From: Streptomyces sp. McG3
GTDB taxonomy: Bacteria > Actinomycetota > Actinomycetes > Streptomycetales > Streptomycetaceae
Direction: 5' to 3'
NCBI RefSeq assembly: GCF_018619185.1
Contig: NZ_JAAXYC010000052.1
Location: forward strand, 1-35,616
Length of the DNA: 35,616 nt
Below, piece by piece: positions 26,795 to 34,399 of the stretch; position 1 is the first letter of the stretch; each line of letters opens with the position of its first letter. The position numbers and the translations under genes were made by a program. The notes under the pieces were generated by a model that saw nothing but the letters and a program-made list of their open reading frames with translations, did not search any database and was not told the DNA's origin.

Positions 26795-26819
26795 TGATCG
26801 GCGCCCACTCCGCAATTGA
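26795..26819 (-). promoter_or_regulatory. Sigma-WhiG-type promoter of whiH
   Basis: On the minus strand GCCGATCA (26802-26795) matches the WhiG/FliA -10 consensus GCCGATAA in 7 of 8 positions. Upstream, TCAA (26819-26816) resembles the -35 TAAA, but with a 13-bp spacer where about 15 is usual. The predicted start gives a leader of roughly 55-60 nt. whiH is an established WhiG target in S. coelicolor. Confidence 0.7.
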
Positions 26820-26890
26820 CGCCATATCCCTACAAATCAGTCATTTCTCCGGGAGTTGCGGGCTCCTGTTCTCGATGCGGGCGACGACGA

Positions 26891-28627
26891 TCACCAACGC
26901 GCCTTTCCCCGAAGGCTGGTGAACAGATACGCGCAGATCAGGGCTGACAACGACAGGGCGAGTGCGGTGCCGACGGGCTGCGCCACCACCCGCGCGACGG
27001 CCAGCACCCAGTGGTCCGCCTGCTGCGGCAGCTGCCACCCGGCCAGTTCGCGCAGCCGGCCCGGGAGCCCGGCGACCGAACGCGCGGACGGCGCCGCGAA
27101 GAGCTTCTGCACCAGTGGAACGACGAGTACCGGAACGGCCAGCACCGCGGCGATCCCCGCCCCGGCCACCCGGAAGACACCGGCGGCCAACAGCCCCGCC
27201 CAGGCACAGCCGACCGTCAGACCGGCCCAACTCGCACCGAGCGCGACAGCGTTCGAGGGGATCTCGATCAAGTCCGGCCCGTACACGAGCCGGAGGCTCT
27301 GCGCTCCGCACACCACGGCGAGGCCCGCGAGCAGCAGGGCGAAGCTCGCGGTCACGGTGAGCTTGGCCAGGAGCAGCCCGAGCCGCCGGGGGACGGTGCC
27401 GCGCGCGGCGGCGAGTGCCGGATACCGGAACTCGTCCCCGAAGGACAGCGCCCCGAGCAGGCCCGCGCCGAGCGCGGCGGGAGGGAGCGGCAGCAGAGCG
27501 GGCCACGCGGCGAGCACACGGGGCAGCGCGGTGCCGTCGGTGCGGGCGAGCAGGACGGACACCGCGGCCGACACCACCAGAACGGCCGCCATGATCATGG
27601 CCGTTGTCCGGACGCCCAGGGAGCGTCGCAGTTCGTAGCGGAGCGGGCGCAGGGGGCCGCGTGCGGGGCGCACCCGGATCGGGGGCGGCAGCTCCGACAG
27701 CGCGACGGCCGAGTCGCCCCTCTCCTCCCTCCCGGCTCCTGCCGGGGTCGCCGGCCCGGTGTCGCCGATCTCGTCGGCGAGCCGGTGCACGGGGACGCCG
27801 TGCCGGTACGCGGTGTCGCCGATCTCCGCGCAGCTGCTGCCGTACACCGTCAGCCGGCCGCTCGCCTCCTCGACCACCTCGACGGAGCGCCGCGCGGCTC
27901 TGGCCTCCCGGCTGACCACGGCCGCCAGCCGGGCGGCGTGCGGGGTGCGGACGGCGACCCGGGCCCGGAGCCGGGTGCGGGCGAAGTCGGAGACGTCCTG
28001 GTCGGCGACGAGACGCCCGCCGCCGATGGTGACGACGCGGTCGGCCGTGCGGGCCGCCTCCTTGGGGTCGCCGGTGGTGTAGAGGACCGTGCCGCCCTGG
28101 GCCGCGTGCGCACGCAACAGCCCGTACAGCCAGCTGTTCTCCCTCGGGGACAGCCCCTCCGCCGGTTCGTCCAGGATCAGGGTGTGGGGGTCCCCGAGCA
28201 GCGCGGAGGCGAGGCCGAGCCGCCGGTCCATCCCCACCGAGAGGGTGCCCAGGCGCTGGTCCCCGAGCCCGGCGAGACCGACGACGTCGAGCACCTCGTC
28301 GGCCCTGGTCGCGGGCGTGCCCGCGGCCGCGCAGAGCATCCGGAGCTGCCCCCGGACGGTCCGGGCGGGATGACCCGGTACGTCGCCGAGCAGAACGCCC
28401 ACCTCCCGTGCCGGGTGGGCGATGCGGTGCAGCGGCCGCCCACGGAAGTAGGCGACGCCCCGCCCCGCGTCCAGTTCGAGCATCAGCCGCAGGGCCGTGG
28501 TCCTGCCCGAGCGGGGGGCGCCCAGCAGGGCCGTGACACGGCCGGGGGGAGCCTCGAAGGTCAGATCGTTCACGGCGGGCGGAGCGTCGCGACGGGGGGT
28601 GCTGGTGAGTCCGATGGCCTGGAGCAT
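26891..28627 (-). CDS. ABC transporter, ATPase-permease fusion with degenerate ATPase motifs
   Basis: This 578-residue protein has an N-terminal ABC ATPase-like domain (1-215) fused to a domain with about six membrane segments (about 345-570). Walker A is GAPRSGRTT, with the catalytic Lys replaced by Arg42. The signature is LSVGM rather than LSGGQ. Walker B (LILDEPAEGLS, E154) is intact, but the switch histidine is replaced (LYTTGDPKEA, Gly186). The overall pattern is of the antibiotic/drug-export (DrrA/CcmA) class, but ATP hydrolysis may be impaired. Substrate is unknown. ATG 28627 has only a weak GAGA ribosome binding site. It lies upstream of whiH, in the same orientation, without a clear terminator between them. 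Confidence 0.85.
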   Translation of the reverse strand: MLQAIGLTSTPRRDAPPAVNDLTFEAPPGRVTALLGAPRSGRTTALRLMLELDAGRGVAYFRGRPLHRIAHPAREVGVLLGDVPGHPARTVRGQLRMLCAAAGTPATRADEVLDVVGLAGLGDQRLGTLSVGMDRRLGLASALLGDPHTLILDEPAEGLSPRENSWLYGLLRAHAAQGGTVLYTTGDPKEAARTADRVVTIGGGRLVADQDVSDFARTRLRARVAVRTPHAARLAAVVSREARAARRSVEVVEEASGRLTVYGSSCAEIGDTAYRHGVPVHRLADEIGDTGPATPAGAGREERGDSAVALSELPPPIRVRPARGPLRPLRYELRRSLGVRTTAMIMAAVLVVSAAVSVLLARTDGTALPRVLAAWPALLPLPPAALGAGLLGALSFGDEFRYPALAAARGTVPRRLGLLLAKLTVTASFALLLAGLAVVCGAQSLRLVYGPDLIEIPSNAVALGASWAGLTVGCAWAGLLAAGVFRVAGAGIAAVLAVPVLVVPLVQKLFAAPSARSVAGLPGRLRELAGWQLPQQADHWVLAVARVVAQPVGTALALSLSALICAYLFTSLRGKARW

Positions 28628-28731
28628 CGCTTATCTCGCGTCTCTCGCGGAAGGTGAGACCGCTCGGCGGCAGGGGTACCGCAGCAACATAACGCGACAT
28701 TTCAGACTTTTGGCGCAGGGGTGGGCCGACA

Positions 28732-28763
28732 GGCGTTCCGCGGGGCCATCGCGGCGGAACGCC
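28732..28763 (-). terminator. Terminator of the Nudix regulator gene
   Basis: A 10-bp perfect stem (GGCGTTCCGC with its complement) and a 12-nt loop begin 8 bp beyond the Nudix stop codon. The AT-richer stretch beyond (28690-28720) probably carries the ABC gene promoter. Confidence 0.65.
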
Positions 28764-28770
28764 CGGCGGC

Positions 28771-29529
28771 TCAGACCTCGGGTCGCAGCATCGGCGGATT
28801 GAGCACCGTGGCCGCCCCGGCCCGGAACAACTGCGCCGGCCGGCCTCCCTGACGCGTGGTCGTCCCACCGGAAGGCACCAGGAATCCGGGCGTTCCGGTG
28901 ACCTTGCGGTGGAAGTTACGGGGGTCGAGGACCACACCCCACACCGCTTCGTACACCCTGCGCAGCTCGCCGACCGTGAATTCCGGCGGGCAGAACGCGG
29001 TGGCCAGCGAGGAGTACTCGATCTTGGAGCGGGCGCGCTCCACGCCGTCGGCCAGGATCCGCGCATGGTCGAAGGCCAGCGGCGCCGCCTGCTCGCCCTC
29101 CCGCCCGGCGCCGGGATGGAGCAGGTCCTCGACCGGCGCCCAGCGCGCGCTGTTGGCATCGCCGCCCGCCCGGGGCGCGGGCAGGTCCGGCGCGAGGGCG
29201 AGGTGGGCGACGCTGACCACCCGCATCCGGGGGTCGCGCGCCGGATCTCCGTACGTGGCCAACTGCTCCAGATGTGCCCCGTTGCCCACGGCCGGTTTCG
29301 CCGGGTCGTGCGCGCTGAGGCCGGTTTCCTCGACGAGTTCACGCGCCGCCGCGGACCCCAGATCCTCGTCCATCCTGACGAAGCCACCGGGCAGGGCCCA
29401 TCTGCCCTGGAACGGGGTCTCTCCGCGACGTACGACCAGCGCGCAGAGCGCGTGACGGCGCACCGTGAGCACGACCAGGTCGACGGTGACAGCGAAGGGC
29501 GGGAAGGTCGACGGGTCGTAGGGCGGCAT
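28771..29529 (-). CDS. Nudix hydrolase with C-terminal winged helix (NrtR-like)
   Basis: This 252-residue protein has a complete Nudix box (G49 to G70: GFVRMDEDLG then REL VEETG; spacing GX5EX7REUXEEXGU) in residues 10-150. A C-terminal winged-helix domain (about 165-235; CPPEFTVGELRRVYEAVWG, LDPRNFHRKV) is typical of NrtR-type regulators. NrtR proteins use the Nudix fold to bind ADP-ribose and repress NAD-metabolism genes; some retain hydrolase activity. Here the catalytic box is intact, so it may be an enzyme, a regulator or both. ATG 29529 appears to be the first base of the transcript. No NAD genes are adjacent, so the target genes are unknown. Confidence 0.9.
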   Translation of the reverse strand: MPPYDPSTFPPFAVTVDLVVLTVRRHALCALVVRRGETPFQGRWALPGGFVRMDEDLGSAAARELVEETGLSAHDPAKPAVGNGAHLEQLATYGDPARDPRMRVVSVAHLALAPDLPAPRAGGDANSARWAPVEDLLHPGAGREGEQAAPLAFDHARILADGVERARSKIEYSSLATAFCPPEFTVGELRRVYEAVWGVVLDPRNFHRKVTGTPGFLVPSGGTTTRQGGRPAQLFRAGAATVLNPPMLRPEV

Positions 29530-29535
29530 GTCGCG

Positions 29536-29565
29536 ATCATAGTCGTCTGCCTGACGATAAACACT
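29536..29565 (-). promoter_or_regulatory. Leaderless promoter with overlapping inverted repeat for the Nudix regulator
   Basis: On the minus strand the -10 TATGAT (29541-29536) ends 6 nt before the ATG, the usual layout of a leaderless transcript. TCGTC-AGGCA-GACGA (29543-29557), a perfect 5-bp inverted repeat, fills the spacer between -10 and the expected -35 (near GTGTTT). It is well placed as a repressor site, possibly for the protein's own winged helix. Confidence 0.55.
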
Positions 29566-29611
29566 CCCTTCGGCATGCTCGTGATCAGTCGGAGCGCCAC
29601 GATTGTGGATC

Positions 29612-29637
29612 CGTAGCGATCATTCGTAGCGATCAGT
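29612..29637. repeat. 13-bp tandem duplication
   Basis: CGTAGCGATCATT and CGTAGCGATCAGT are adjacent 13-bp repeats differing at one position. GATCAGTCGG also occurs at 29583-29592 and 29631-29640. They lie between the Nudix gene and the end of the DUF4192 gene, in an AT-richer stretch (29560-29640). The function is unknown. Confidence 0.7.
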
Positions 29638-29738
29638 CGGGCGGTGGCCCGGATTCCGGACGGCCGGCGAGCCGGACAAACGACCGGACGGGAGGCCGGG
29701 ACGGACGCACCCCGGCGGTTCCTCGGCTCGCACCCGGG

Positions 29739-31115
29739 TCACCTCCGCGTCCGGCCGCCGGGTCGCCCGTACCGCCGGGTCTCGCGCGACCGACGCCCGG
29801 CCACCGAGGTGCAGGGGCGGGCCGAAGCGGGTGACGGCTTCACCCGTCCCGCACCCGGGCGCCGGTGGGCGCGCCCCCGCCGCCGGCCCCCGTCGGGCAG
29901 CGGGCGGACCTTGCGGACGCGCAGCGAGGTGGCGCCCCGGTCGGCGGCGGTGTCGATCACCGCTTCCACGGCCCGGGCGTCGGGGCTCGCCCCGTCCGCC
30001 GCCTCGCGCAAGCAACGGCGCAGGGCCTCCGGGTCGAGCCCTTCGTTGCAGGCCCGATGGAGCAGCTGGGCGAACGTGTAGCCGGGATCGGCGCGCAGCG
30101 CCAGCGTCAGGGCGACCCGCGCGCCCGGCTCGTCGCCCGTGGACCAGGAGACCCAGCCCGCCAGGGTGAGCGGAGCGGCGGCGTGCTCCCCGTACGGTCC
30201 GACGCAACGCCGTGCCAGCGTCCGCCAGAGCCGCAGGGCCGCTTGCGCTTCCGCGCCCTCCATCCAGCCGGCGGCCTTGTCCCGGGTCTCCCGGTCCTGG
30301 AGCCCGAGGATGACGGTCGCGGCCTCGTCGGAGCCGATCAACTGGTCGTCCCCGGCGTCCGAGAGCGCGGGCGGCGCGGGCTGTGTCTCCTCGATGCGGT
30401 CCATGAGGGTGCGCGCCAGCCGGAGGGTCTCCGCCGCGACCTCTCCCCGGGCCCGCTCGTCGAGGAGCCTCGGGATCAGCGCCGGCCCTGCCCTGTCCAG
30501 GGCCTCCTCCTGCGCGGTCACGGCCGCCGGGGTCCGCCAGGGCTGGAGCCGCGCCTCCATGTCGCGCAGCGAGCCCCGCACATGGACACCCGCGTAGGCG
30601 GCGGCCGCGGCCATCACCGTGGTGCCGGGCATGGCCAGAGGATTTCCCTGGTCGGGGCAGCACCGGGGGTCGGGACAACAGTAGGACCAGTAGCGGCCGT
30701 CGGAGATGCAGAGAGCTTCGAGGACGGGAACGTCGAGCGCTCCGCACGCCGTGCGCAGGCGTTGCGCGAAAGGCCTGAGCCGCTCCATGGTGAGCCTGCC
30801 GCCCGACCCGTCCGGAGAGTCCTGGCAGAGGAAGATCACGATCGCGTCGGGCCGTCCTTCGCGGCGCTCACTCCCCGATACCAGGCAATCCGCCAACTGG
30901 TCGGCGACCGGCCCCCATTCGCCGGGCGCCTGCGGAATTCCGAGGCGGAGCCGGCCGCCGAACCGGCCACGGCCGCCGTGCAACGCGACCATCACGACGC
31001 TGTCGTTGGGATAGAAGCCCATCAGATACGGGAGGGCATCGGCGAGCTCTGCGGGGCCGCGCAGGGTGATCTGCTGCTCCGCGGCCGGGCCGGTGGATTC
31101 GTGGTGCCTGTTCAT
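29739..31115 (-). CDS. DUF4192 protein, conserved actinobacterial unknown
   Basis: This 458-residue protein starts at ATG 31115 (MNRHHESTGPAAEQQITLRG), with AGGGAC upstream. The DUF4192 core includes ELADALPYLMGFYPNDSVVM, the family hallmark, and a cysteine cluster YWSYCCPDPRCCPDQG near residue 155 that may bind metal. The C-terminal half is helical (ALRLWRTLARRCVGPYGEHA, WVSWSTGDEPGARVALTLAL) and resembles TPR-like packing. The last ~45 residues are Arg/Pro-rich. No function is known to me. The upstream region holds a 36-bp perfect palindrome with two inverted DnaA boxes. Confidence 0.88.
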   Translation of the reverse strand: MNRHHESTGPAAEQQITLRGPAELADALPYLMGFYPNDSVVMVALHGGRGRFGGRLRLGIPQAPGEWGPVADQLADCLVSGSERREGRPDAIVIFLCQDSPDGSGGRLTMERLRPFAQRLRTACGALDVPVLEALCISDGRYWSYCCPDPRCCPDQGNPLAMPGTTVMAAAAAYAGVHVRGSLRDMEARLQPWRTPAAVTAQEEALDRAGPALIPRLLDERARGEVAAETLRLARTLMDRIEETQPAPPALSDAGDDQLIGSDEAATVILGLQDRETRDKAAGWMEGAEAQAALRLWRTLARRCVGPYGEHAAAPLTLAGWVSWSTGDEPGARVALTLALRADPGYTFAQLLHRACNEGLDPEALRRCLREAADGASPDARAVEAVIDTAADRGATSLRVRKVRPLPDGGRRRGRAHRRPGAGRVKPSPASARPCTSVAGRRSRETRRYGRPGGRTRR

Positions 31116-31146
31116 GCCTTGACGGTCCCTCAGCCCGTCGCGGCCC

Positions 31147-31182
31147 GCGACCCCTGTGGATAACGTTATCCACAGGGGTCGC
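31147..31182. promoter_or_regulatory. 36-bp perfect palindrome containing two inverted DnaA boxes
   Basis: The left half-site GCGACCCCTGTGGATAAC (31147-31164) is exactly mirrored at 31165-31182. Each half contains TTATCCACA, the E. coli-type consensus DnaA box and an accepted variant of the Streptomyces box TTGTCCACA. The boxes face each other with 2 bp (CG) between them. The element sits 32 bp upstream of the DUF4192 start. It could be a DnaA binding site, a different regulator's operator or a leader hairpin. Confidence 0.9.
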
Positions 31183-31422
31183 TCCTGCCGCTCGGGACGC
31201 ACTATCGTGCCGTGTCCGGTCCGGTTCGCGACGCTCGCTCGCTCGCGGAGGCGAGCACTCCCGGGACGGATCAACTCGGTTTCGGCCTCGCGCGGTTCGC
31301 CGCGCTGCCTCACCACACCTTGACGCGCCCCGAGAGGCCCATGTAATCAGCCGATGCCCGCACGTATCCACTGATCACATCGGAGTGTTCATGGACCTGC
31401 GTCGCGGCCCGTGGGACCCCGC

Positions 31423-31894
31423 GTGACGGCCCGGCTCAGCGCCGAGGGGCGGCTCACGTCGTTCGGCCGCGACGGTCTGGTCTTCGACGTCGTGGACCGG
31501 GGACCGTTCGCCGGGGAGGTCGTCGTGCTCCTGCACGGGTTTCCCCAGAGGTCCAGCTCCTGGGACCTGCTCGCACCGCTGTTGCGCGCGTCGGGATACC
31601 GCACTCCGGCACCCGACCAGCGGGGGTACTCACCCCGGGCCCGGCCACGCGGCAGGATCTCCTACCGCACGCCCTTCAGCACATCGAGCCAGCTGGCCGA
31701 GGTCACCGTCCCGGCGCTGTTCATCAACAGCGACAGCGATCCGGTCCTGGGCCGGACAGGGGCAGAGTACACACGCAGGTTCGTGACCGGCCCGTACGCC
31801 TTCCACACCCTGACCGGAGTCGGGCACTGGATTCCGGAGCAGGCCGCTCCAGAAGTGGCAGAACTCCTGCGCGTTCACCTTTCGAGCTCGCTCC
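31423..31894 (+). pseudogene. Decayed alpha/beta hydrolase lacking nucleophile elbow
   Basis: The segment from GTG 31423 (VTARLSAEGRLTSF) encodes the start of an alpha/beta hydrolase (VVVLLHGFPQRSSSWDLLAP, DQRGYSPRARPRG). It then jumps, around 31650-31660, to what is normally the C-terminal third (SYRTPFSTSSQLAEVTVPAL, NSDSDPVLGR, GVGHWIPEQAAPEVAELL). The block with the nucleophile elbow (GHDWGG-like) and cap domain, roughly 100 residues, is absent. The reading frame then continues past HLSSS without its own stop into DNA antisense to recQ. An in-frame internal deletion plus loss of the 3' end fits a non-functional remnant. No good ribosome binding site precedes it. The 240 bp upstream (31183-31422) hold nothing else I can name. 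Confidence 0.75.
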
Positions 31895-31934
31895 CGGGGC
31901 CGGAACGGGGACGGTGGAGCGATCGGGGCGCGCC

Positions 31935-34094
31935 CTATCCCGCCACGGCCAGGACCAGCGGGAGCACCTGTTCGGCGCCGGCCTGGCGGAGCAGGCGCGC
32001 GCCCACGGCGAGGGTCCAGCCGGAGTCGGTGGAATCGTCGACGAGCAGCACCGGGCCGTGGGCTTCGGCCAGCGCGGCGGCGAGTTCGTCGGGCACCGTG
32101 AAGGAGTCGGCCAGGGCGCGCAGCCGCTGGGCGGAGTTGCTGCGGTGCGCGGCGTGCTCGTCGGCATGCGGGGTGAGGGCCAGGCTGCCCAGGAGCGGGA
32201 GCCTCCCGACCCGGGCCACGCCCTCGGCCAGGGAGGTGACCAGTTGGGGGCGGGTGCGGGACGGCACGACGACCACCCCCACGGGGCGCGCCACCGCGTC
32301 GGGAGATCCGCCGGCCCAGCCGTCCGGCGAGCGCGCCCAGTCCGCCAGCACCGTCACGACGGCGTTCAGTACGTCGTCGGGGACCGGCCCGTCCGCCGCC
32401 CCCGCCGACAGGAGCGGGCGCAGGCGGTTGCCCCAGCCGATGTCGGACAGCCTCCCCAGCGCACGTCCCGTCATCGCCTGCTGCCCCGCGGGAATCCGGC
32501 CCTTGAGGTCCATGCCGACCGAGGCCAGGCCCGTCGGCCACATCTTGCGGGGCTCGACCTCGACGCCCGGCCGGTCCAGCTCACCCGTCGCCGCCGAGAG
32601 GGCCGAGGAGGAGACGGCCGGGTCCAGCCAGGGGCCGGCGCAGGTGTCGCAGCGGCCGCACGGCACCGCCTTCTCGTCGTCGAGCTGGTGCTGCAGGAAC
32701 TCCATGCGGCACCCCGTGGTCGCCACGTAGTCCCGCATCGCCTGCTGCTCCGACGAGCGCTGCTTCGCGACCCACGCGTACCGCTCCGCGTCGTACGCCC
32801 ACGGCTGTCCCGTCGCGGTCCAGCCACCCTTCACGCGCTTGACGGCACCGTCCACGTCCAGGACCTTCAGCATCGTCTCCAGACGCGAGCGCCGAAGATC
32901 CACCAACGGCTCCAGCGCCGGCAGCGACAACGGACGGCCCGCCTGGCCCAGCACGTCCAGGGTGCGCCGCACCTGCTCCTCGGGCGGGAAGCCCACCGAA
33001 GCGAAATACGCCCAGATCGCCTCGTCCTCCTTGCCCGGGAGCAGCAGGACATCGGCATGGTCCACGCCACGCCCGGCACGCCCGACCTGCTGGTAATAGG
33101 CGATCGGCGACGAGGGCGATCCCAGGTGCACCACGAAGCCGAGGTCCGGCTTGTCGAAGCCCATCCCCAGCGCGGAGGTCGCCACCAGGGCCTTCACCCG
33201 GTTCGCCAGCAGATCCTCCTCCGCCTGCAACCGGTCGGCGTTCTCCGTCTTCCCCGTGTACGAGGCCACGGGATATCCGCGCTGCCGCAGGAACGCGGCG
33301 ACCTCCTCGGCCGCCGCCACCGTCAGCGTGTAGATGATCCCCGAACCCTGCAGATCTCCCAGCCGCTCCCCCAGCCACGCGAGCCGGTGCGCCGCGTTCG
33401 GCAACTCCAGCACGCCCAGCCGCAGGCTCTCGCGGTCCAGCGGCCCCCGCAGCACCAACGCGTCCCCGCCCCCGGTGCCCAACTGCTCCGCCACGTCCGC
33501 GGTCACCCGCGCGTTCGCCGTGGCGGTGGTGGCGAGCACCGGCACTCCCGCCGGCAGCTCCGCGAGCATCGTGCGCAGCCGACGGTAGTCGGGCCGGAAG
33601 TCATGCCCCCAGTCGGAAATGCAGTGCGCCTCGTCGACCACCAGCAGGCCGGTGGTCGCCGCGAGTTTCGGCAGCACCTGATCACGGAAGTCCACGGAAT
33701 TCAGGCGCTCCGGGCTCACCAGGAGAACGTCGGTCTCGCCGCGCTCCACCTCGCCGTAGATCGTTTCCCATTCCTCGGGGTTGGCCGAGTTGATGGTGCG
33801 TGCCTGGATGCCTGCCCGCGCCGCCGACTCGACCTGGTTGCGCATCAGCGCCAACAACGGCGAGATGATCACCGTCGGGCCGGCTCCGCGCCGCCGCAGC
33901 AGCGCGGTGGCCACGAAATACACCGCGGACTTCCCCCACCCCGTGCGCTGGACGACCAGCGCACGACGGCGCTCCTCCACCAGGGCCGCCACCGCCTGCC
34001 ACTGATCCTCCCGCAGCCGCGCGGCCCCTCCGGGCGCACCGACCAGCTCAGCGAGGATGGCGTCGGCTTCGGTGCGGAGCTCCAGGGTGTCCAT
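31935..34094 (-). CDS. RecQ-like DNA helicase with C-terminal phosphoribosyltransferase-like domain (RqlH-type)
   Basis: This 719-residue SF2 helicase starts at ATG 34094 (MDTLELRTEADAILAEL) after GGGGG; an upstream ATG at 34196 lacks support. Motif I is QRTGWGKSAVYF and motif II DEAH (VVDEAHCISDWGHDFRPDY). Later motifs are ATTATANARVTADV and YYQQVGRAGRG. The zinc-binding segment has CRMEFLQHQL and PCGRCDTC. A C-terminal PRTase-like domain (about 560-719) ends with VLLVDDSTDSGWTLAVGARL, a PRPP-loop-like sequence. This domain order matches mycobacterial RqlH, a 3'-5' translocase; the role of the PRTase domain is unknown. It diverges from a conserved gene of unknown function. Confidence 0.93.
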   Translation of the reverse strand: MDTLELRTEADAILAELVGAPGGAARLREDQWQAVAALVEERRRALVVQRTGWGKSAVYFVATALLRRRGAGPTVIISPLLALMRNQVESAARAGIQARTINSANPEEWETIYGEVERGETDVLLVSPERLNSVDFRDQVLPKLAATTGLLVVDEAHCISDWGHDFRPDYRRLRTMLAELPAGVPVLATTATANARVTADVAEQLGTGGGDALVLRGPLDRESLRLGVLELPNAAHRLAWLGERLGDLQGSGIIYTLTVAAAEEVAAFLRQRGYPVASYTGKTENADRLQAEEDLLANRVKALVATSALGMGFDKPDLGFVVHLGSPSSPIAYYQQVGRAGRGVDHADVLLLPGKEDEAIWAYFASVGFPPEEQVRRTLDVLGQAGRPLSLPALEPLVDLRRSRLETMLKVLDVDGAVKRVKGGWTATGQPWAYDAERYAWVAKQRSSEQQAMRDYVATTGCRMEFLQHQLDDEKAVPCGRCDTCAGPWLDPAVSSSALSAATGELDRPGVEVEPRKMWPTGLASVGMDLKGRIPAGQQAMTGRALGRLSDIGWGNRLRPLLSAGAADGPVPDDVLNAVVTVLADWARSPDGWAGGSPDAVARPVGVVVVPSRTRPQLVTSLAEGVARVGRLPLLGSLALTPHADEHAAHRSNSAQRLRALADSFTVPDELAAALAEAHGPVLLVDDSTDSGWTLAVGARLLRQAGAEQVLPLVLAVAG

Positions 34095-34399
34095 GCCCCC
34101 ATGCAACCCGATGGGACTGACAATCAGCGAATCCACCCGCAGCGACGAGGGTGTTTCTGCTGGTCCTCGCGATTCAGGGGTGACGGAGGGAGTCATCCCG
34201 GGCGGGTATGGGCAGGGATATCAGTGTCATTCCGGCTGATTCCCGTCAACCACAGCAATTGCTCGTTGCCGCCCGCCGGTAGGCCAGGGAGAATTGGAGC
34301 TGCCCCCGCACAGTTCCTCATCGGGCCCGGAAGGGCTGTGCCGCGGCGCGCCCTCATTCGACCCTGCCCGCATCGTGGGCGCGTAGCGAAGGGAGGACC
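34095..34399. other. Divergent intergenic region, recQ-like / conserved unknown
   Basis: These 305 bp contain no supportable gene. They must hold the promoters of the helicase (minus) and the unknown gene (plus). I saw no well-spaced -35/-10 pair, no strong hairpin and no repeat. Confidence 0.5.

Noticed and set aside
31411..32730. A 439-codon plus-strand gene spanning the hydrolase and recQ 3' end
   Set aside because: Only the first ~157 codons resemble a hydrolase. The rest is antisense to the RecQ-type C-terminal domain and has shadow composition.
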